From positions 2,852,001-2,916,000 of the forward strand of contig JAFFJZ010000014.1 of assembly GCA_018340375.1 (NCBI GenBank): DNA of 64,000 nt, written 5' to 3'. Within the stretch, counting starts at the first letter, position 1; every line of letters begins with the position of its first letter. Below the pieces are notes generated by a model. It did no database searches. It was not told the DNA's origin and saw only the letters and a list, made by a program, of their open reading frames with translations. Source of the stretch: Gonatopus flavifemur. Lineage: Eukaryota > Arthropoda > Insecta > Hymenoptera > Dryinidae. A program made the translations under genes and the position numbers. Positions 10,096 to 22,206 of the stretch are shown in pieces.

Positions 10096-10997
10096 GATCC
10101 TTCCAAAGTCGAAAGTATGATTGGTCAGTTACATGAGAAGTAATCAATCGATGCAATGAGGCTGCTTCTTCTAGAAATTCTGTACTCGAGTCATCCATGC
10201 CCACTAGTCATTCGAGTCAAAAAATCCCACTCGAGTTGCATGATTACTCGAGTGAAACCCGATGTTTTTTATATTTTCATGCGAGTCACTCGATTAAAAA
10301 AATCCCACTCGAGTCCCATCACTATAACTTATTATATGTGAGTTAAATACAGTATGCGTGTGACAAAGAATTTGGTGTGATACTTTTAAAAGTAAATTCA
10401 AGTGAATAACTCTATCTGTCACAGACTAACACGAATTCTCAATAAATTATGGGACTTTTCAACACATTCATTCTCTCTGCGTGTATATTTATGGAACCGT
10501 ATACACATTTTTCATGTGTCATAATTCTACTATCGTCAACTGAATATAAACAAAGTGGTCCCTATCTCTTTGAAAATATACGAGTCTCCCATATTTCGCT
10601 TATGTGAATAGATATGTCATTTCACAGTGACTATAAACTAGTTTGATATGTCTTGGAGTATTCGTTCTAGCTCTGAATTGTACCATGTCTTTTTCTGTTG
10701 TTATTTCGAATTGGTAAATCAAGCTGATATTGGCACTGTTACTCAAATCATAAACCTTATGCAACAAAATGCCTTCGGATATACAACGAAAATCTGCCCT
10801 AATGAGAAGGCTCCTGATATTGGAGCCAATTAACGAAAGAAAAACCAATTGTGTTTCGAAAGCTCGAAATTCAGCGTTGATCGAGATCAGAATGAGCTCG
10901 AAATTCAGCGTTGATCGAGATCAAAATGAGCTCGAAATAGTGAGTACTGTACGATCGAATCGATCTTGATTTCGAGATTATTTCGATGTCCCCAAAT
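10096..10997. other. Non-coding spacer with short internal repeats
   Basis: ACTCGAGT/ACTCGAG words recur at about 10185-10325 beside two copies of an AAAAAATCCCACTCGAGT phrase. A 36-bp unit starting GAGCTCGAAATTCAGCG is duplicated at about 10860-10945. No gene recognised. Confidence 0.5.
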
Positions 10998-11676
10998 TGA
11001 TATCAAATTGACGGTAAGGGTCGATTCTGCAGCATAATCGATTTGCAGAAATTTCATTTTGCCGAAAAGTCACCAACTTGAAGTTCGATGACAATGCGAT
11101 ACATTGAGAGGCAACGGCCCCGTGGGATTGTAAACACAGATGTCTCTGTAGTCGGGTTTAACGAAAGATTATGACATTGCAGGGAGATATGATAACCAAA
11201 GAATTCAGGGGCGTACTCAGCATCTAAGAGGGGGTAGCTGGTCGCCCCTTGATCCGTTATTAACATGTATGTTTAAACGGACGGCAAGAGGGGAAGAGAA
11301 GAAGCTGCGTAGGCACATGAAACGGATGGCATACATACATTCAACGAATTATATATGCATGCACACGTGGTTACATCACGTATTTGGGAGAACCGATAAT
11401 TTGTATACTGAATAGAATGGATACAAAAATGACTGGGATGAAATTATATGTAATGCGAAGAGAAGTTGATGCTGGAGGTGCAATGTTCATTTTAGTGCAG
11501 GAAACACTGGGAATAGAATGCGCATCGCGATATTATTGGAAGAATTCCACATCAGAGAAGGAGGAATTGAGAAGGTTCGAACACGCATCGGAATCAACAA
11601 TTTGGGAAAGCGACCCTCCGACTGTTTGAGGGTAAATTTACCTCTCGGAGTGAAGTAATTCATCCGTGTGGTTTCC
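10998..11676 (+). repeat. Left ~680-bp inverted terminal repeat of the 151-bp-satellite composite
   Basis: Matches 32135-32813 in inverted orientation with about 95% identity by eye. The outer edge is near GACGGTAAGGGTCGATTC and the inner edge at CCGTGTGGTTTCC. Both copies keep parallel open stretches (81 codons starting MGEPIICIL; 70 codons on the other strand starting MLITDQGATSYPLL). These look like chance openness in a recent duplicate; I recognise no family. Confidence 0.9.
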
Positions 11677-11689
11677 TTTTGAAATCATC

Positions 11690-13795
11690 ACTCAATATCT
11701 CGTCGTTTCATCACCCATAGAAAGAATTACAGCTCAATTTACTTCTTTTACCGATGAAACTCATCCCCTAAAAAGAAGAGGGTTGTTCTGACGACCTTGC
11801 GCTTTGGATATATGCTTGAACTGAACGAATTAGGATTCTCAGTGGAGATCTCGTCGTTCAATCACCCACAGAACAAATTACAGCTCAATTTACTCATTTT
11901 ACCAATTGAAACCATCCCCTAAAAGAGAGAGGGTTGTTCTGACGACCTCGTGCTTCGTATACATCCTTGAACTGACCGAATTAGGATTCTTAGTAGAGAT
12001 CTGATCGTTTAATCACCCATAGGGAATATTACAGCTCAATTTACTCATTTTACCGATGAAAATCATCCCCTGAAAAGAAGAGAGTTGCTCTTACGATCTT
12101 GTGCTTTGGATATATGCTCGAACTGACCAAATTACGATTTTCAGTGAAGATCCCATCGTTTCATCACCCATAGAAAAAATTACAGCTCAATTTACTCATT
12201 TTACCAATGAAAATCATCTCCTGAAGGGGAGGGTTGTTCTGATGACCTTGCGCTTTAGATATATCCTTGAACTGACCGAATTAAGATTCTTAGTGGAGAT
12301 ATGGTCGTTTCATCACCCATAGGGAATATTACAGCTCAATTCACTCATTTTACCAATGAAAATCATCCCCCAAAAGAAAGAAGGTTGTTCTGACGACCTT
12401 GCGCTTCGGATATATCCTTGAACTGACCGAATTAGGATTTTTAGTGAAGATCTCGTCGTTTAATCACCCATAGAAAAAATTACAGGTCAATTTACTCATT
12501 TTACCGATGAAAATCATCCCCTAAAAAATAGAGGATTGTTCTCGCAATCTTGTGCTTTGCATATATCCTCGAACTGGCAGAATTGGGATTTCTAGTGACC
12601 ATCTCCCCGTTCAATCACCCATGGGAAAATTATAGCTCGATTTACTTATTTTACCAATCAAAATCATCCCCTAAAAAGAAGGGTTGTTCTGATGACCTTG
12701 TGCTTCGGATATATCCTTGAACTGACCGAATCAGGATTTTTAGTGGAGATCTCGTCGTTGAATCAACCATAGAAAAAATGACAGCTCAATTTACTTATTT
12801 TACCAATGAAAATCATCCCCTGAAAAGGAGAGGGTTGTTCTGACGACTCCGTGCTCCGGATACATGCTTGAACTGACCGAATGAGGATTTTAAGTGAAGA
12901 TTTCGTCGTCTAATCACCCATAGAAAAAAGTACAGCTCAATTTACTTATTTTACAAATGAAAATCATCCCCTAAAGGGTAGAGTTGTTCTGATGACCTTG
13001 TGTTTCGGGTATTCCCTGGAACTGACCGAATTAGGATTTTTAGTGGAGATCTCGTCGTTTAATCACCCGAAGAAGGAATTACAGCTCAATTTACTCATCT
13101 TAGCAATGAAAATCATCCCCTAAGGAGGAGAGGGTTGTTCTGACGACCTTGCGCTTCGGATATATGCTTGTACAGTCTGAATTAGGATTTCCAGGCAAGA
13201 TCTTGTCGCTTCATCACTCATAGAAGAGATGACAGCTCAATGTACTCATTCCACCAATCAAAATCATCCCCTAAAAAGGAGAGGGTTGTTCTGATGACTT
13301 CGTGCTCCGGATACATGCTTGAACTGACCGACATAGGATTTCTAGTAACCATCTCCTCGTTCAATCACTCATGGAAAAATTACAGCACAATTTACTTAGG
13401 GATCGTTCATAAATTACGTAACGCTATTGACTTTATCTTCCTCTATCCCACTCTTCATGTCTGAAGTTGGTGCAACAAGGAACTACAGAAGGGAAAGCGT
13501 TACGTAATTTATGGACGGTCCCTTATTGTACCGATGAAAATCATCCCCTGAAGGGAAGGGCTGTTCTGATGACCTTGTTGCTTTGAATATATCCTTGAAC
13601 TGAACGGATTAGGATTTCCAGTGGAGATCTCGTCGTTGATTCACCCATAGAACGACTTACAGCTCAATTTACTTATTTGACCAATGAAAATCATCCTCTA
13701 AAAAGGAGAGGGTTGTTCTGACGACCTTGTGCTCTGGATATATGCTTGAACTGACCGGATTAGGATTTCTAGTGAAGAACTCGTCGTTTCGTTAC
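11690..13795 (+). repeat. 151-bp satellite array, left block (~14 copies)
   Basis: A conserved phrase (GTTGTTCTGACGACC, then GAACTGACCGAATTAGGAT, then TTACAGCTCAATTTACT, then AAAATCATCCCCT) recurs at 11782, 11933, 12084, 12233, 12384, 12535, 12683, 12834, 12983, 13134, 13285, 13561 and 13712. Steps are 148-151 bp. The 276-bp step at 13285-13561 is one unit plus an inserted MITE. The block begins beside the left inverted repeat and is cut near 13795 by BEL/Pao sequence. Confidence 0.95.
13399..13522. mobile_element. MITE in the satellite, 124 bp, TTA duplication
   Basis: Termini GGGATCGTTCATAAATTACG and CGTAATTTATGGACGGTCCC form a ~26-bp inverted repeat. TTA flanks both ends (13396-13398 and 13523-13525). 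Removing the insert and one TTA restores the 151-bp spacing and consensus, so the boundaries are certain. Superfamily not settled. Confidence 0.9.
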
Positions 13796-15990
13796 CCGAG
13801 CTCCAAATGAACGGCTTTAGTCGCAAGGCAAATAAAGATCGCGATGTCGCCTTTGTAGGATTCAAAGCCCCTACCGGGAGCACACCTAATATGGGAGGGA
13901 CCAGCGTAGTCCACACCCGACTTGGCGAATGGCCGGCCGGGCTTTGCGCGAACCTGTGGGAGAGAACCCAATTTGTGATAAGCGGTGCTGCCCCTAAACC
14001 TAATACAAATGTTGCAACTATTAATCACAGCGCGAGCCAAATGGCCAGCCCGAACTATCCAGTTCTCTTGCCTAGTGGTAGCAAGTGTGAGACGTATACC
14101 TCCGTGCAAAGTCTTGATGTGATTATGCCGTAGCAACAAGCGCGATAAAGGGGCATTTGGCGGTAGGATAAGAGGGTGCTTCTCTTCGTGCGTGAGAAAT
14201 GAATTTTGTAGCCTCCCTGCTACCCGTATTAAGCCTTCTTCCAAAAAGGGATTCAGCTTAATCAATGAGCTAGATTTGGACAGCTTATTTTCGTTTAATT
14301 CCCGGGTTTCGGGAATATAGTAAGCCCGCTGAGTCACGTACACTAGGGCACGACGTGCCCTCTCTAATTTATTAGCGGACAGTATAGTATCTTCTCGGTA
14401 CTGAACTGTATTGAACCAGCGAGAGGAGCATAACCGGAAACGGGAATTTTGAGCAAGTTTAGCTTCAAGTAGAAGAACATGAACAAAGCGCAGCACATAG
14501 GCTGTTACACGAACTGATTTTAGGTAAGAAGAGTAGTTCAACAGTATTTCCCAATTGTCTGGATCCTTTTTACGGGGGCTGCAATTGACGACCAACGAGG
14601 TGAGTTCAGTCTCCGGCTGAGCTTCATCCCCTACGAAAGGTTGAGGCAGTTCTCGCTCTTCTGAAAGCCATCTCGGCCCTTTCCACCACAACGGGTGATC
14701 TAGCAAGACATCTGGGCTGATGCCCCTGGAGGCACAATCCCCTGGGTTGTCAGCCGACCTCACATGGTGCCAAAGCGCGTTCGGTTGGAGCAGATGTATC
14801 TTGGAACACCTATTAGCTACAAAAATCGGCCACCTAGATGGGTGCGATCGGAGCCAGTACAATACATCCATGGAGTCTGTCCAGAGATGAGTTGACTGTA
14901 TTTTGATTCCAAGTGAATCCTCCGTTCTCTTGGCCAGCTGAGCAAGCAATAGGGCAGCGCACAGCTCCAACCTCGGAATTGTCACGGTGGTTTTAACCGG
15001 AGCAACCCTTGTCTTGGCCTGTAATAGGTGAACAGATATTTTTTCTCGAGCGAACACGCGTAAATAAAGTACCGCGCCATAAGCCAGTGAAGACGCGTCA
15101 GCGAAACCATGAATTTCCACCGTGACATCCGGATAATAATCGAGCCAGCGTTCAATTCTGAGCTCATTCAAAGTTGTGAGGCTCCTGTACCAGACAAGCC
15201 ACTGATGGCACAAATCCGTGGGTAAGTCACTGTCCCAATCAAGTTTTTTCAACCATAACTGCTGTGAAAATATCTTAGCCGTGACTAAGACAGGAGCCAC
15301 CCAACCTAAGGGGTCAACCACTCCAGCAACTTTGGACAATATTTGTCTCTTGGACCAAGCTTCTCTTGAATCTATACAACTAATCCTAAAAAGGAAGCGA
15401 TCAGCAATCGGATCCCAACTTAAGCCTAATATACTATTCACATCGCCCAAGGGCTTTACATCCACAGGATTCCCTACTCCAGTGACGGCAAGCAAGCGCT
15501 CGTCGTTGGCCAACCATTTGTGGAGGGTAAAACCATCCACCTTGCAAAGGTTGATTAGCTGGTTTCGACGCAGTAAGGCCTCGCCTAGACTATGACCGCC
15601 GGAAGGCATGTCGTCCATGTACGAATCACGCCGAAGAATGTCTGCACCTAAGGGATAATCTTCCTGCTCATCGTCGGCCAATTGCCGCAGAACCCTTATG
15701 GCGAGGTAAGGGCTCGAGACCATACCATAAGTTACGGTTTGCAAGAGCCAAGTTTGCATAGCCGCAGCAGAATTCCATCGCCACAAAATTCCCTGAAAGG
15801 CTTGGTCCTCCTGATGCACTCTGATCTGCCTGAACATCTATTTGATGTCGGCAACGAATACAAAACGAAATTGGCGCCAACGCCATAGTACTTCCGAAAG
15901 GTCAGGTAACAAGTTGGGCCCACAATGCAGCAAGTCGTTGATGGAGATCCCACTGTCACATTTGGCCGATCCATTGAATACCGTCCTAAT
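13796..15990 (-). pseudogene. BEL/Pao pol: reverse transcriptase, RNase H and truncated integrase
   Basis: Most of a Pao-type pol on the minus strand. Motifs in order: RT active site SYMDDMPSG (YMDD where YVDD is usual), RNase H start GFADASSLAYG with later Asp in TDSMDVLYW, a Trp-rich Pao linker (HPLWWKGPRWLSEE), the integrase zinc finger (HNHIKTLHGG ... CNICIR) and the start of the integrase core (SGVDYAGP). The core is cut after AVHLEL by the junction with the 151-bp satellite, so the second and third catalytic acids, any C-terminal domain and the 3' LTR are absent. An in-frame TAG lies just upstream of MFRQIRVH (about 15838-15840). The frame upstream of it stays open to a one-base shift near 16025. 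A non-functional relic. Confidence 0.85.
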
Positions 15991-17430
15991 TTTATCCCTA
16001 GAACCGGAATTCTTAAAACTCCATGGTGTGGTAAGTGAAAACGGCAGCTTTGGGGGGTTTCAGCTGGTAGAGACAGCATGTGACCCTGCTTAGCATAGTC
16101 GGTCATGAACTTTTTGTAGAGCCCAGCAAAGGCATCATCTTTAGTGAAGCGTCTCTCCATTTTCTCCGCCATTTTAAAGGCTACCCGGCAAGAACCAGGA
16201 AATTCCCATTCTCCCGACGCTGAGCTTTTAAAGGGCAAGCGTACTGAATAACGCCCTAAGCTATCACGAGAAGTGGTTTCTCGAAAGAATTCTTCAGCTT
16301 CCTTCTCGTCCGGAGAAAGAATTTTGGCAGAGCTTGAAGGAATCCTGCTCACAGAAACGCTGGAACAACTCGTTTAAGCGCATGTCTTCGGCCACATGAA
16401 GCACCGTCAACTTTTCGGATGATCCTCTATTTGAAGAGGGGCCCGAAATCACCCATCCCAGCTTCGTTCCCATAGCAATGAGTTGATCGGGTTTGCCACG
16501 CCGTAAGCCCCCATCCATAATGATCGCGTGGACGGCGGCTCCCAGTAGAACGTCGATTTTCTCAGGATTCATGAAGTCGGGGTCGGCTAGAGTCATCCCT
16601 TTTAAGTAGAGCAAGCTGATACTTTTCTGAGATCCTGGCGGCGCATAATTAGTCATTTTTGGCAGAACATAGGCCTGTACCGAGCAAACGAAGTCTGACT
16701 CAAAGTGAGGTTTAAGAGAGAAGCTCACTAGTTTTCGGCAAGTGAAATGATGCTTCCCAGCCACTCCCGAAATCGGCACAGCAATAGGCTTGTAATTTAG
16801 CTTAAGCCTTTGGCACAAGGACTCGGTGACAAAGGAAGATTGCGAACCTTGATCCACGAGTGCCCCGGCCCAGCAAAACTCTCCTACCGAGGAGCAAATC
16901 TTAATTCTCGCAGTGGATAGTAAGACTGGTGTGGAAGATACGCTAGAAAGAACAGCACTGCTTGTTGTCTCCACTTCACTGGACGCTTGGGCCCTAGAAG
17001 GATGGTACTCTCCTCCCGAGGATACTAACGGAGACTTTATAGAGCTATCAATATGGAGGCTGGTGTGTTGTCTGTCACTACAGTTCTGACATCTCTTAGG
17101 GGATCTGCAATCTTTCACCAAGTGTGCGGATAAGCAATTGAAGCAGCGTTTTTGTGCCATTATCCAATCCCTACGTTGGGGAACGGATTTAGCTTTATAA
17201 GCGTTACAAAACAGAAAGAAATGATTAGCCCCACAAATTGGGCACTTCCCTGGATTAGCGTTCGGAGGAGGTGTTTTTCGGGGGCCAGCATGGGGTACTT
17301 TGGTTGAAGCAACATTTACTGCTCGAGAGAAAGTGGGTTTTGGAACTGGTGCTGAAACCGGTTTACCTGATTTGAAATTTCTGCAGCCAGTCTCCTCTAA
17401 AGCCTCCAAAGCAGGAATGTGGCCTTCCAA
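15990..17430 (-). pseudogene. BEL/Pao gag C-terminus, protease (DUF1758) and start of RT
   Basis: Contains Cys/His clusters of the nucleocapsid type (CPICGANHFFLFC, CFNCLSAHLVKDC, CQNCSDRQHTSLH) near residues 40-115. A retropepsin-like segment follows with ALVDQGSQSSFV; the usual second residue of the active-site triplet is changed. The downstream DUF1758-to-RT linker breaks at a one-base shift in a T run near 16025-16030. The upstream join to the rest of gag is broken by a TGA at about 17433-17435 in place of a Trp codon. The residues either side are contiguous in frame, so this is one reading frame with point lesions. Confidence 0.75.
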
Positions 17431-17435
17431 AAATT

Positions 17436-18292
17436 CTAATCATTTCTTTAAAGAAGGGGGTTCCTCCTTTCTTTCAGCTCCTGATTGAAGATGCTCCCAT
17501 CGCTTTCGGGTTTCGGGCTCCAGCAAGGTAAGGATATGAAACACTAAGAGATCGTCCCAGTGATCGGTAGGGCGCTTGAGCGCCATTAAGGCAGCAAAGG
17601 GAGTGCGGAACCCGTTCAGAATCCTCTTAACCTCGGCGGCCGTTTCAAACTTCATCGGCCTGAGAGAATAAATCGCCGAAACATGAGAAAAAACTAGCCG
17701 ACCGACATCCTCATATCTATCTTTCAGACAGGACCAGGCCGCTTCGAAATTATCGGCGGTGGTAGCATAAGCACTAATAAGCTGAGCTGCTTCGCCCTCA
17801 ACGCACGTTTTTAAATGATGTAACTTCGTGACGTTAGAGATGCCTGCTTTACTTTCCACTCAAGTGGTGAATAAATCCCTAAAGGACTCCCATTCCCTGT
17901 AATCTCCCCTGAACTTGGGCAGAGAAATCCGGGGTAACCTTTCCGATTCCTCACTAGCAATGAGAGATCAGTCCAAAGAACTTGAAGCTCCACCTGGAAC
18001 GACGGTTTTCCGTGTCGATAAATGTCTGGAATTCGCCACATCTTTCCAGATACAATTGCTCCGTTGAATCGAAGAGCTCCTCCCTAAAATACGGCTGATC
18101 CTCGAATAAAGATCGACTAGGCAACAGCTGGTAGTGATTATCCTCAAATCGGGACCAATTACCCTGCAAGTTTTTTAGCCGGGTATTACAATTGCTTAGG
18201 GTCATCTTGGTCGACCCATCCTTTTTAAAATTTGAAAAAGCTCTATCAATTCGCGCAATAAGACTAAGTTGTTGTTCCAGTAACTCTTCCAT
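17436..18292 (-). pseudogene. BEL/Pao gag N-terminal region, frameshifted
   Basis: Starts at ATG 18292 (MEELLEQQLSLIARID), a coiled-coil-like opening usual for Pao gag. Homologous reading passes through three frames between about 17800 and 18050, indicating at least two small indels. The rest (TKLHHLKTCVEGEAAQLI, then FEAAWSCLKDRYED) is the retrotransposon-type gag core. It packaged element RNA when active; decayed here. Confidence 0.7.
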
Positions 18293-20116
18293 CTTTTAGT
18301 TTTTGAATTCTATCAAAATTAGAAATAGGTGGTAGGATGGAAGAAAAAAATCAGACAAATTGTTCAAAGCAAGTGATTGAAAGGAAGGGGAGAACACTGC
18401 TCAGGAATCCATAGGTTCTAAGATAAAAGCAGTAGAAAAGAGCACGAAGTTTTGTAATGAAAAGGTACCAACAGGTTCAGACGGGTTGATTGACTTTCCG
18501 CGAACTTACACACTGAATATATCAAAAAAGTAATTCCTAATCGAAAAGCCGGAAGAATAAGCAATTAGGCAAAAAATATTCGGCAATAAAAACAACCCCC
18601 AATTAGTGAATAAATATGCCACAATGGAATTACACAAGCATCGGTTTTCAATTTTGTGGCATAATTTGGTAGTGTCTTTTCCTTTCGTAAACAGAACATT
18701 AACCTGAAAAGAATAACACACAAAAAAGGTAGCGAGGAGAAGAGAATTCAGCTAATCAATACATTAATCAAGCACAATCAATGAATTGTGATTGCGATGT
18801 CTGTAGGAAATTTTCTAGCATTCCAAGCACAAATAGCATGGCACAACGTAAAACTGACTACTAAATTCTCTTCCAGAGGCAAAGAGCATAAGAGAATTAT
18901 ATCATATAGTCAACACAATAGTGAGCAGTTTGGCATTAATCAATATAGAGAGTTCAGCGAGAAGACTCATGTCAATTAAGCAACAACTGATAGCAACAAA
19001 ATCAGCATGATATTAAATCAGTAGCAATAACCAATAGAACGCCAAAATGATATCATAAAACTTCAGTTTTGCCCTTTTTCCAGGTTCTTCTCAAATTTCT
19101 CAACAAGTGCAATTCGAATAATACCGCTCATTGAAAATGCCTTATAGCACTACGTGATAAGGAACACAAATGAATTCGACGATCGATAAATTGATTTTGC
19201 AAATGCAAATCTAAGAATTCCACTTATAAAGAGAGTCTTTCGATATAATTTCACTCTCCGAATATATTGAATACGACTTTCAAAACGATATAATATCTAA
19301 TCCTATTTCATATTAACATGTCATCATATTAGCGCGACAAAATATTTCATCGATCGATATAAATAGAATTTTCTGTTCGACTCAATCTATACTGCCTGTG
19401 TATAAGGCACAACGACAAACAAAGTGTCGACTCAAGGTTGACGACGAAGTAAATACAATTTTATGCACGAACAAAGGGCAAAGCGCTACATTCGAAAAAC
19501 CATGTTTCACGTATGATTTTAAGAATTTCAGCAAGATAATTCAAGCATTTTCAATTCCTCAAATACAATTGAGCTACTTGCGCATACGAAGACGATGAGC
19601 AGATAACGGGAAAAGCGATGCATCAACAGCCGGCGTCCAGCATTCAAATCACCAGTGGTTTGAATTGGAATGAGTTAATTCAAGCGAAAAGCGCCGTTGA
19701 TGATGTGGTGATCCAGTAACGACTTTTCCCTCCAAATGAAAAGGCAATAGATCAGGATCCAAAGAAACGGGGAAAATGCAACTCCCGAGCCTTCACTTTA
19801 GCGGCAGCACGACCATGTAACGCTTTCTTACAGGATCCTTCCAATAGCGTGGAAAAACTCAGGTATCGAGAATTCTCCAACGAATAGAGCAGCAGCAACT
19901 TTTAATGCTTTTCAGCAGCACAAGGAAATCTCAAATCTGGAGACTCCTTTCCTCTCGTGAGATCTCTCGCACTTTTGTCTTTATTTTGACGCCGCACAGC
20001 AGAATCCTTTTGTTTTTTAAACAAAAAACTTTCCCAATGGAACCTTTGAAGCCTCACACGATTTTACTCGATCAACCAGCATAAATCACAAGGAAACCAC
20101 GCTCTGCTACCAGAAA
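18293..20116 (-). other. BEL/Pao 5' untranslated leader with primer-binding site
   Basis: About 1.8 kb between the 5' LTR and gag with no coding frame of note. Directly inside the LTR, the minus strand reads CTGGTAGCAGAGCGTGG (about 20097-20113), a plausible tRNA primer-binding site. AT-rich otherwise. Confidence 0.55.
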
Positions 20117-20496
20117 TGTTGAGACGAGTGATGTTAAATAGAACGCACTTCGCGTATAAGAGTGAGGACAAGATTTAATTGAGGTAAAGGGTGCGGTTAA
20201 TTAATCACACATGCCTTGTAATATTAACAAAACTTAACAAGGTTTATTGAGAACTATACATGTGTCTCGGTAACAAATTAAAACGTGCTAGTCTATAGCG
20301 GCGAGAGAACTGAGGTAACTCAGCTCTAGTTCGAAAAATCCGTTCGAAAAGGGGGTCATCCCCACACATAGCTCATTATCATATTTCGGCAAGAACCGAA
20401 TATCGCTTGCATCGATAACGTCGGTCACTAGTCTAATGGTGCGAATCTTACACCTAGCGCGAGGGAAGATGTTGTTTAGGCGCTCCTTTCTCAACA
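20117..20496 (-). repeat. BEL/Pao 5' LTR, 380 bp
   Basis: Begins TGTTGAGA and ends TCTCAACA, perfect 8-bp inverted ends of the TG...CA type. The primer-binding site lies next to one end and Ty3/gypsy LTR sequence next to the other. No second copy exists in the window because the 3' part of the element is lost. Confidence 0.75.
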
Positions 20497-20667
20497 CAAT
20501 CGTTTTTAAAAAGTTTACGAGGCGACACAAGTCGAGACAGAGGAATGCGACCTCTCTTTCATAGAAACCTGTGATATCAAGACCGGTGTTAATTAATAAA
20601 TCAGAATATCAGGTTAATCGTTGACTATTTATTCGAGAAACCTATCTCAATTGTCTTTATTCTAACA
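20497..20667 (+). repeat. Ty3/gypsy 5' LTR, right-hand 171 bp only
   Basis: From TCGTTTTTAAAAAG to TTATTCTAACA it matches the last ~170 bp of the 3' LTR (27348-27517) with a few differences. The left ~135 bp is absent and replaced exactly at the BEL/Pao LTR edge. Confidence 0.85.
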
Positions 20668-20868
20668 ATCTAAGTGTGGGGTTACAGACTCTCTGCCACC
20701 CTTTCGGTTAACGGTTGCGCCATCTTGAAAGTGCACGAGTGCTAATTTTCGAGTTTGAAAAATCGAGTGGATGTGTCGCGCGCGGCGATGCTGTGTGTTC
20801 GGTTACGACGAAATTTCGATTACGTGTGTCAGAGCGAGGTTTCCTCCAAACGATTAACAACCGATATA

Positions 20869-22162
20869 CGAGGGTGGATTGATAAGTTTCCGGCCTGACC
20901 AAGAGATGGCGCCACTAGGCCTACCTTGAGGTGGCGTTCTATAGTACCATCCTTAGATAGCTTGTAGCTATAGTTTCAGTCCGATCGCCATGTTAGTTTA
21001 GTTTTGAGAGCACGCTGACCAAGACGCCTCTGTGTTCTTCGTAAATATGGAAAAGCTGGAAAATCGTGCTGTCATCAAATACTTTTATTTGAAGGGGTTA
21101 ACGCCGAAGGAAATTAAAGAAGAGATGGACTCAACACTGGGGACATCCTCCCCATCATATTCAACCGTTAAGCAGTGGGTTTCCGAGTTTGAAAAGGGTC
21201 GTGTGAGCACCTCTGATGAGCCTCGCTCAGGACGCCCCATTGAGGTCACAACTCCAGATATGATCGAAAAAATCCATCAAATAGTGCTGAAAGATCGCAG
21301 ATTAAAAGTTCGTGAGATAGCTGAGACCTGTAAGATGTCATATGAACGTGTACAAAATATTTTGCACCAACATTTGTATATGGAAAAGCTCTGTGCAAGA
21401 TGGGTGCCGCGTTTGCTAACAGTCGACCAAAAATTGATTCGAAAGAACATTTCTACCGCCAATTTGGCGTTGTATAAGCGTAATCCAAGCGAATTTTTGC
21501 GTCGATTCGTAACCGTTGACGAAACTTGGGTCCACCACTACACTCCTGAAACCAAAGAACAGTCTAAACAGTGGATTGGACCAGGGGAACCAACTCCAAA
21601 GAAGGCAAAAACAATTCTTTCGGCGAACAAGGTTATGGCTACTGTTTTTTGGGATGCAAGAGGTATTATATACATTGATTACCTTGAAAAGGGTAAAACT
21701 ATCACTGGTCAATACTACGCAGACTTATTGCAACGTTTGAGCCACGAAGTGAAAATTAAACGACCTCATCTGGCGAAGAAAAAAATCTTGTTTCATCACG
21801 ATAACGCACCAGCGCACACGTCAATCGTTACGATGGCTAAAATCAACGATCTGAAGTTTGAATTAATGCCGCACCCTCCCTACTCTCCAGACCTAGCCCC
21901 GAGTGACTATTATCTGTTTCCTAACCTCAAAAAATGGCTTGGCGGTAAGAGATTTGCGGACAATGAAGAAGTAATCGAAGCTGTAAATGGGTATTTTGAG
22001 GAGCTTGACGAATCAGTCTATAGAGATGGCATTACTAGACTAGAACACCGCTATGAGAAATGTATCAGCCTTGGAGGAGATTATGTTGAGAAATAAAAAA
22101 AAAAAAATTCTTAAAAACGTTGTTTTTCTTGGTCAGGCCGGAAACTTATCAATCCACCCTCG
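20869..22162 (+). mobile_element. Complete mariner element, 1,294 bp
   Basis: Terminal inverted repeats of about 35 bp are identical at both ends (start CGAGGGTGGATTGATAAGTT). TA flanks both sides (20867-20868 and 22163-22164). It contains one uninterrupted transposase gene. It sits in the gypsy 5' leader, so it jumped in after that element. Confidence 0.95.
21047..22096 (+). CDS. mariner transposase, apparently intact
   Basis: 349 residues from the ATG at 21047 (MEKLENRAVIKYF), the usual length for mariner. The N-terminal HTH pair spans roughly residues 1-110 (TVKQWVSEFEKGR, then the RRLKVREIAE region). WVPRLL is the linker motif. The catalytic triad is Asp158 (VDETWVHHY), Asp252 (HHDNAPAH) and Asp287 (PSDYYLFPNLKKWLGG), with 34 residues between the last two (DD34D). 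YSPDLAPSDYY matches the family signature. The enzyme would bind the 35-bp ends and cut and paste the element into TA sites. No stop or frameshift. Paired with perfect ends, it could be active or very recently so. Confidence 0.95.
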   Translation: MEKLENRAVIKYFYLKGLTPKEIKEEMDSTLGTSSPSYSTVKQWVSEFEKGRVSTSDEPRSGRPIEVTTPDMIEKIHQIVLKDRRLKVREIAETCKMSYERVQNILHQHLYMEKLCARWVPRLLTVDQKLIRKNISTANLALYKRNPSEFLRRFVTVDETWVHHYTPETKEQSKQWIGPGEPTPKKAKTILSANKVMATVFWDARGIIYIDYLEKGKTITGQYYADLLQRLSHEVKIKRPHLAKKKILFHHDNAPAHTSIVTMAKINDLKFELMPHPPYSPDLAPSDYYLFPNLKKWLGGKRFADNEEVIEAVNGYFEELDESVYRDGITRLEHRYEKCISLGGDYVEK

Positions 22163-22206
22163 TATATATATTTCGTTTTCTTTCATATACGTGAGTGTCA
22201 TTCGAG

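Larger units (their letters stand above)
20668..22206 (+). other. Ty3/gypsy 5' leader, interrupted by mariner
   Basis: Sequence between the LTR end at 20667 and the gag ATG at 22207, excluding the mariner. The expected primer-binding site begins just after 20667 (ATCTAAGTGTGGGG...), but I cannot match it to a tRNA. About 200 bp of leader lie left of the mariner and about 40 bp right of it. Confidence 0.5.

Noticed and set aside
11384..11629. 81-codon frame duplicated in both composite ends (also 32428-32183)
   Set aside because: The two copies are parts of a recent inverted repeat, so shared openness is expected. No recognisable motif.
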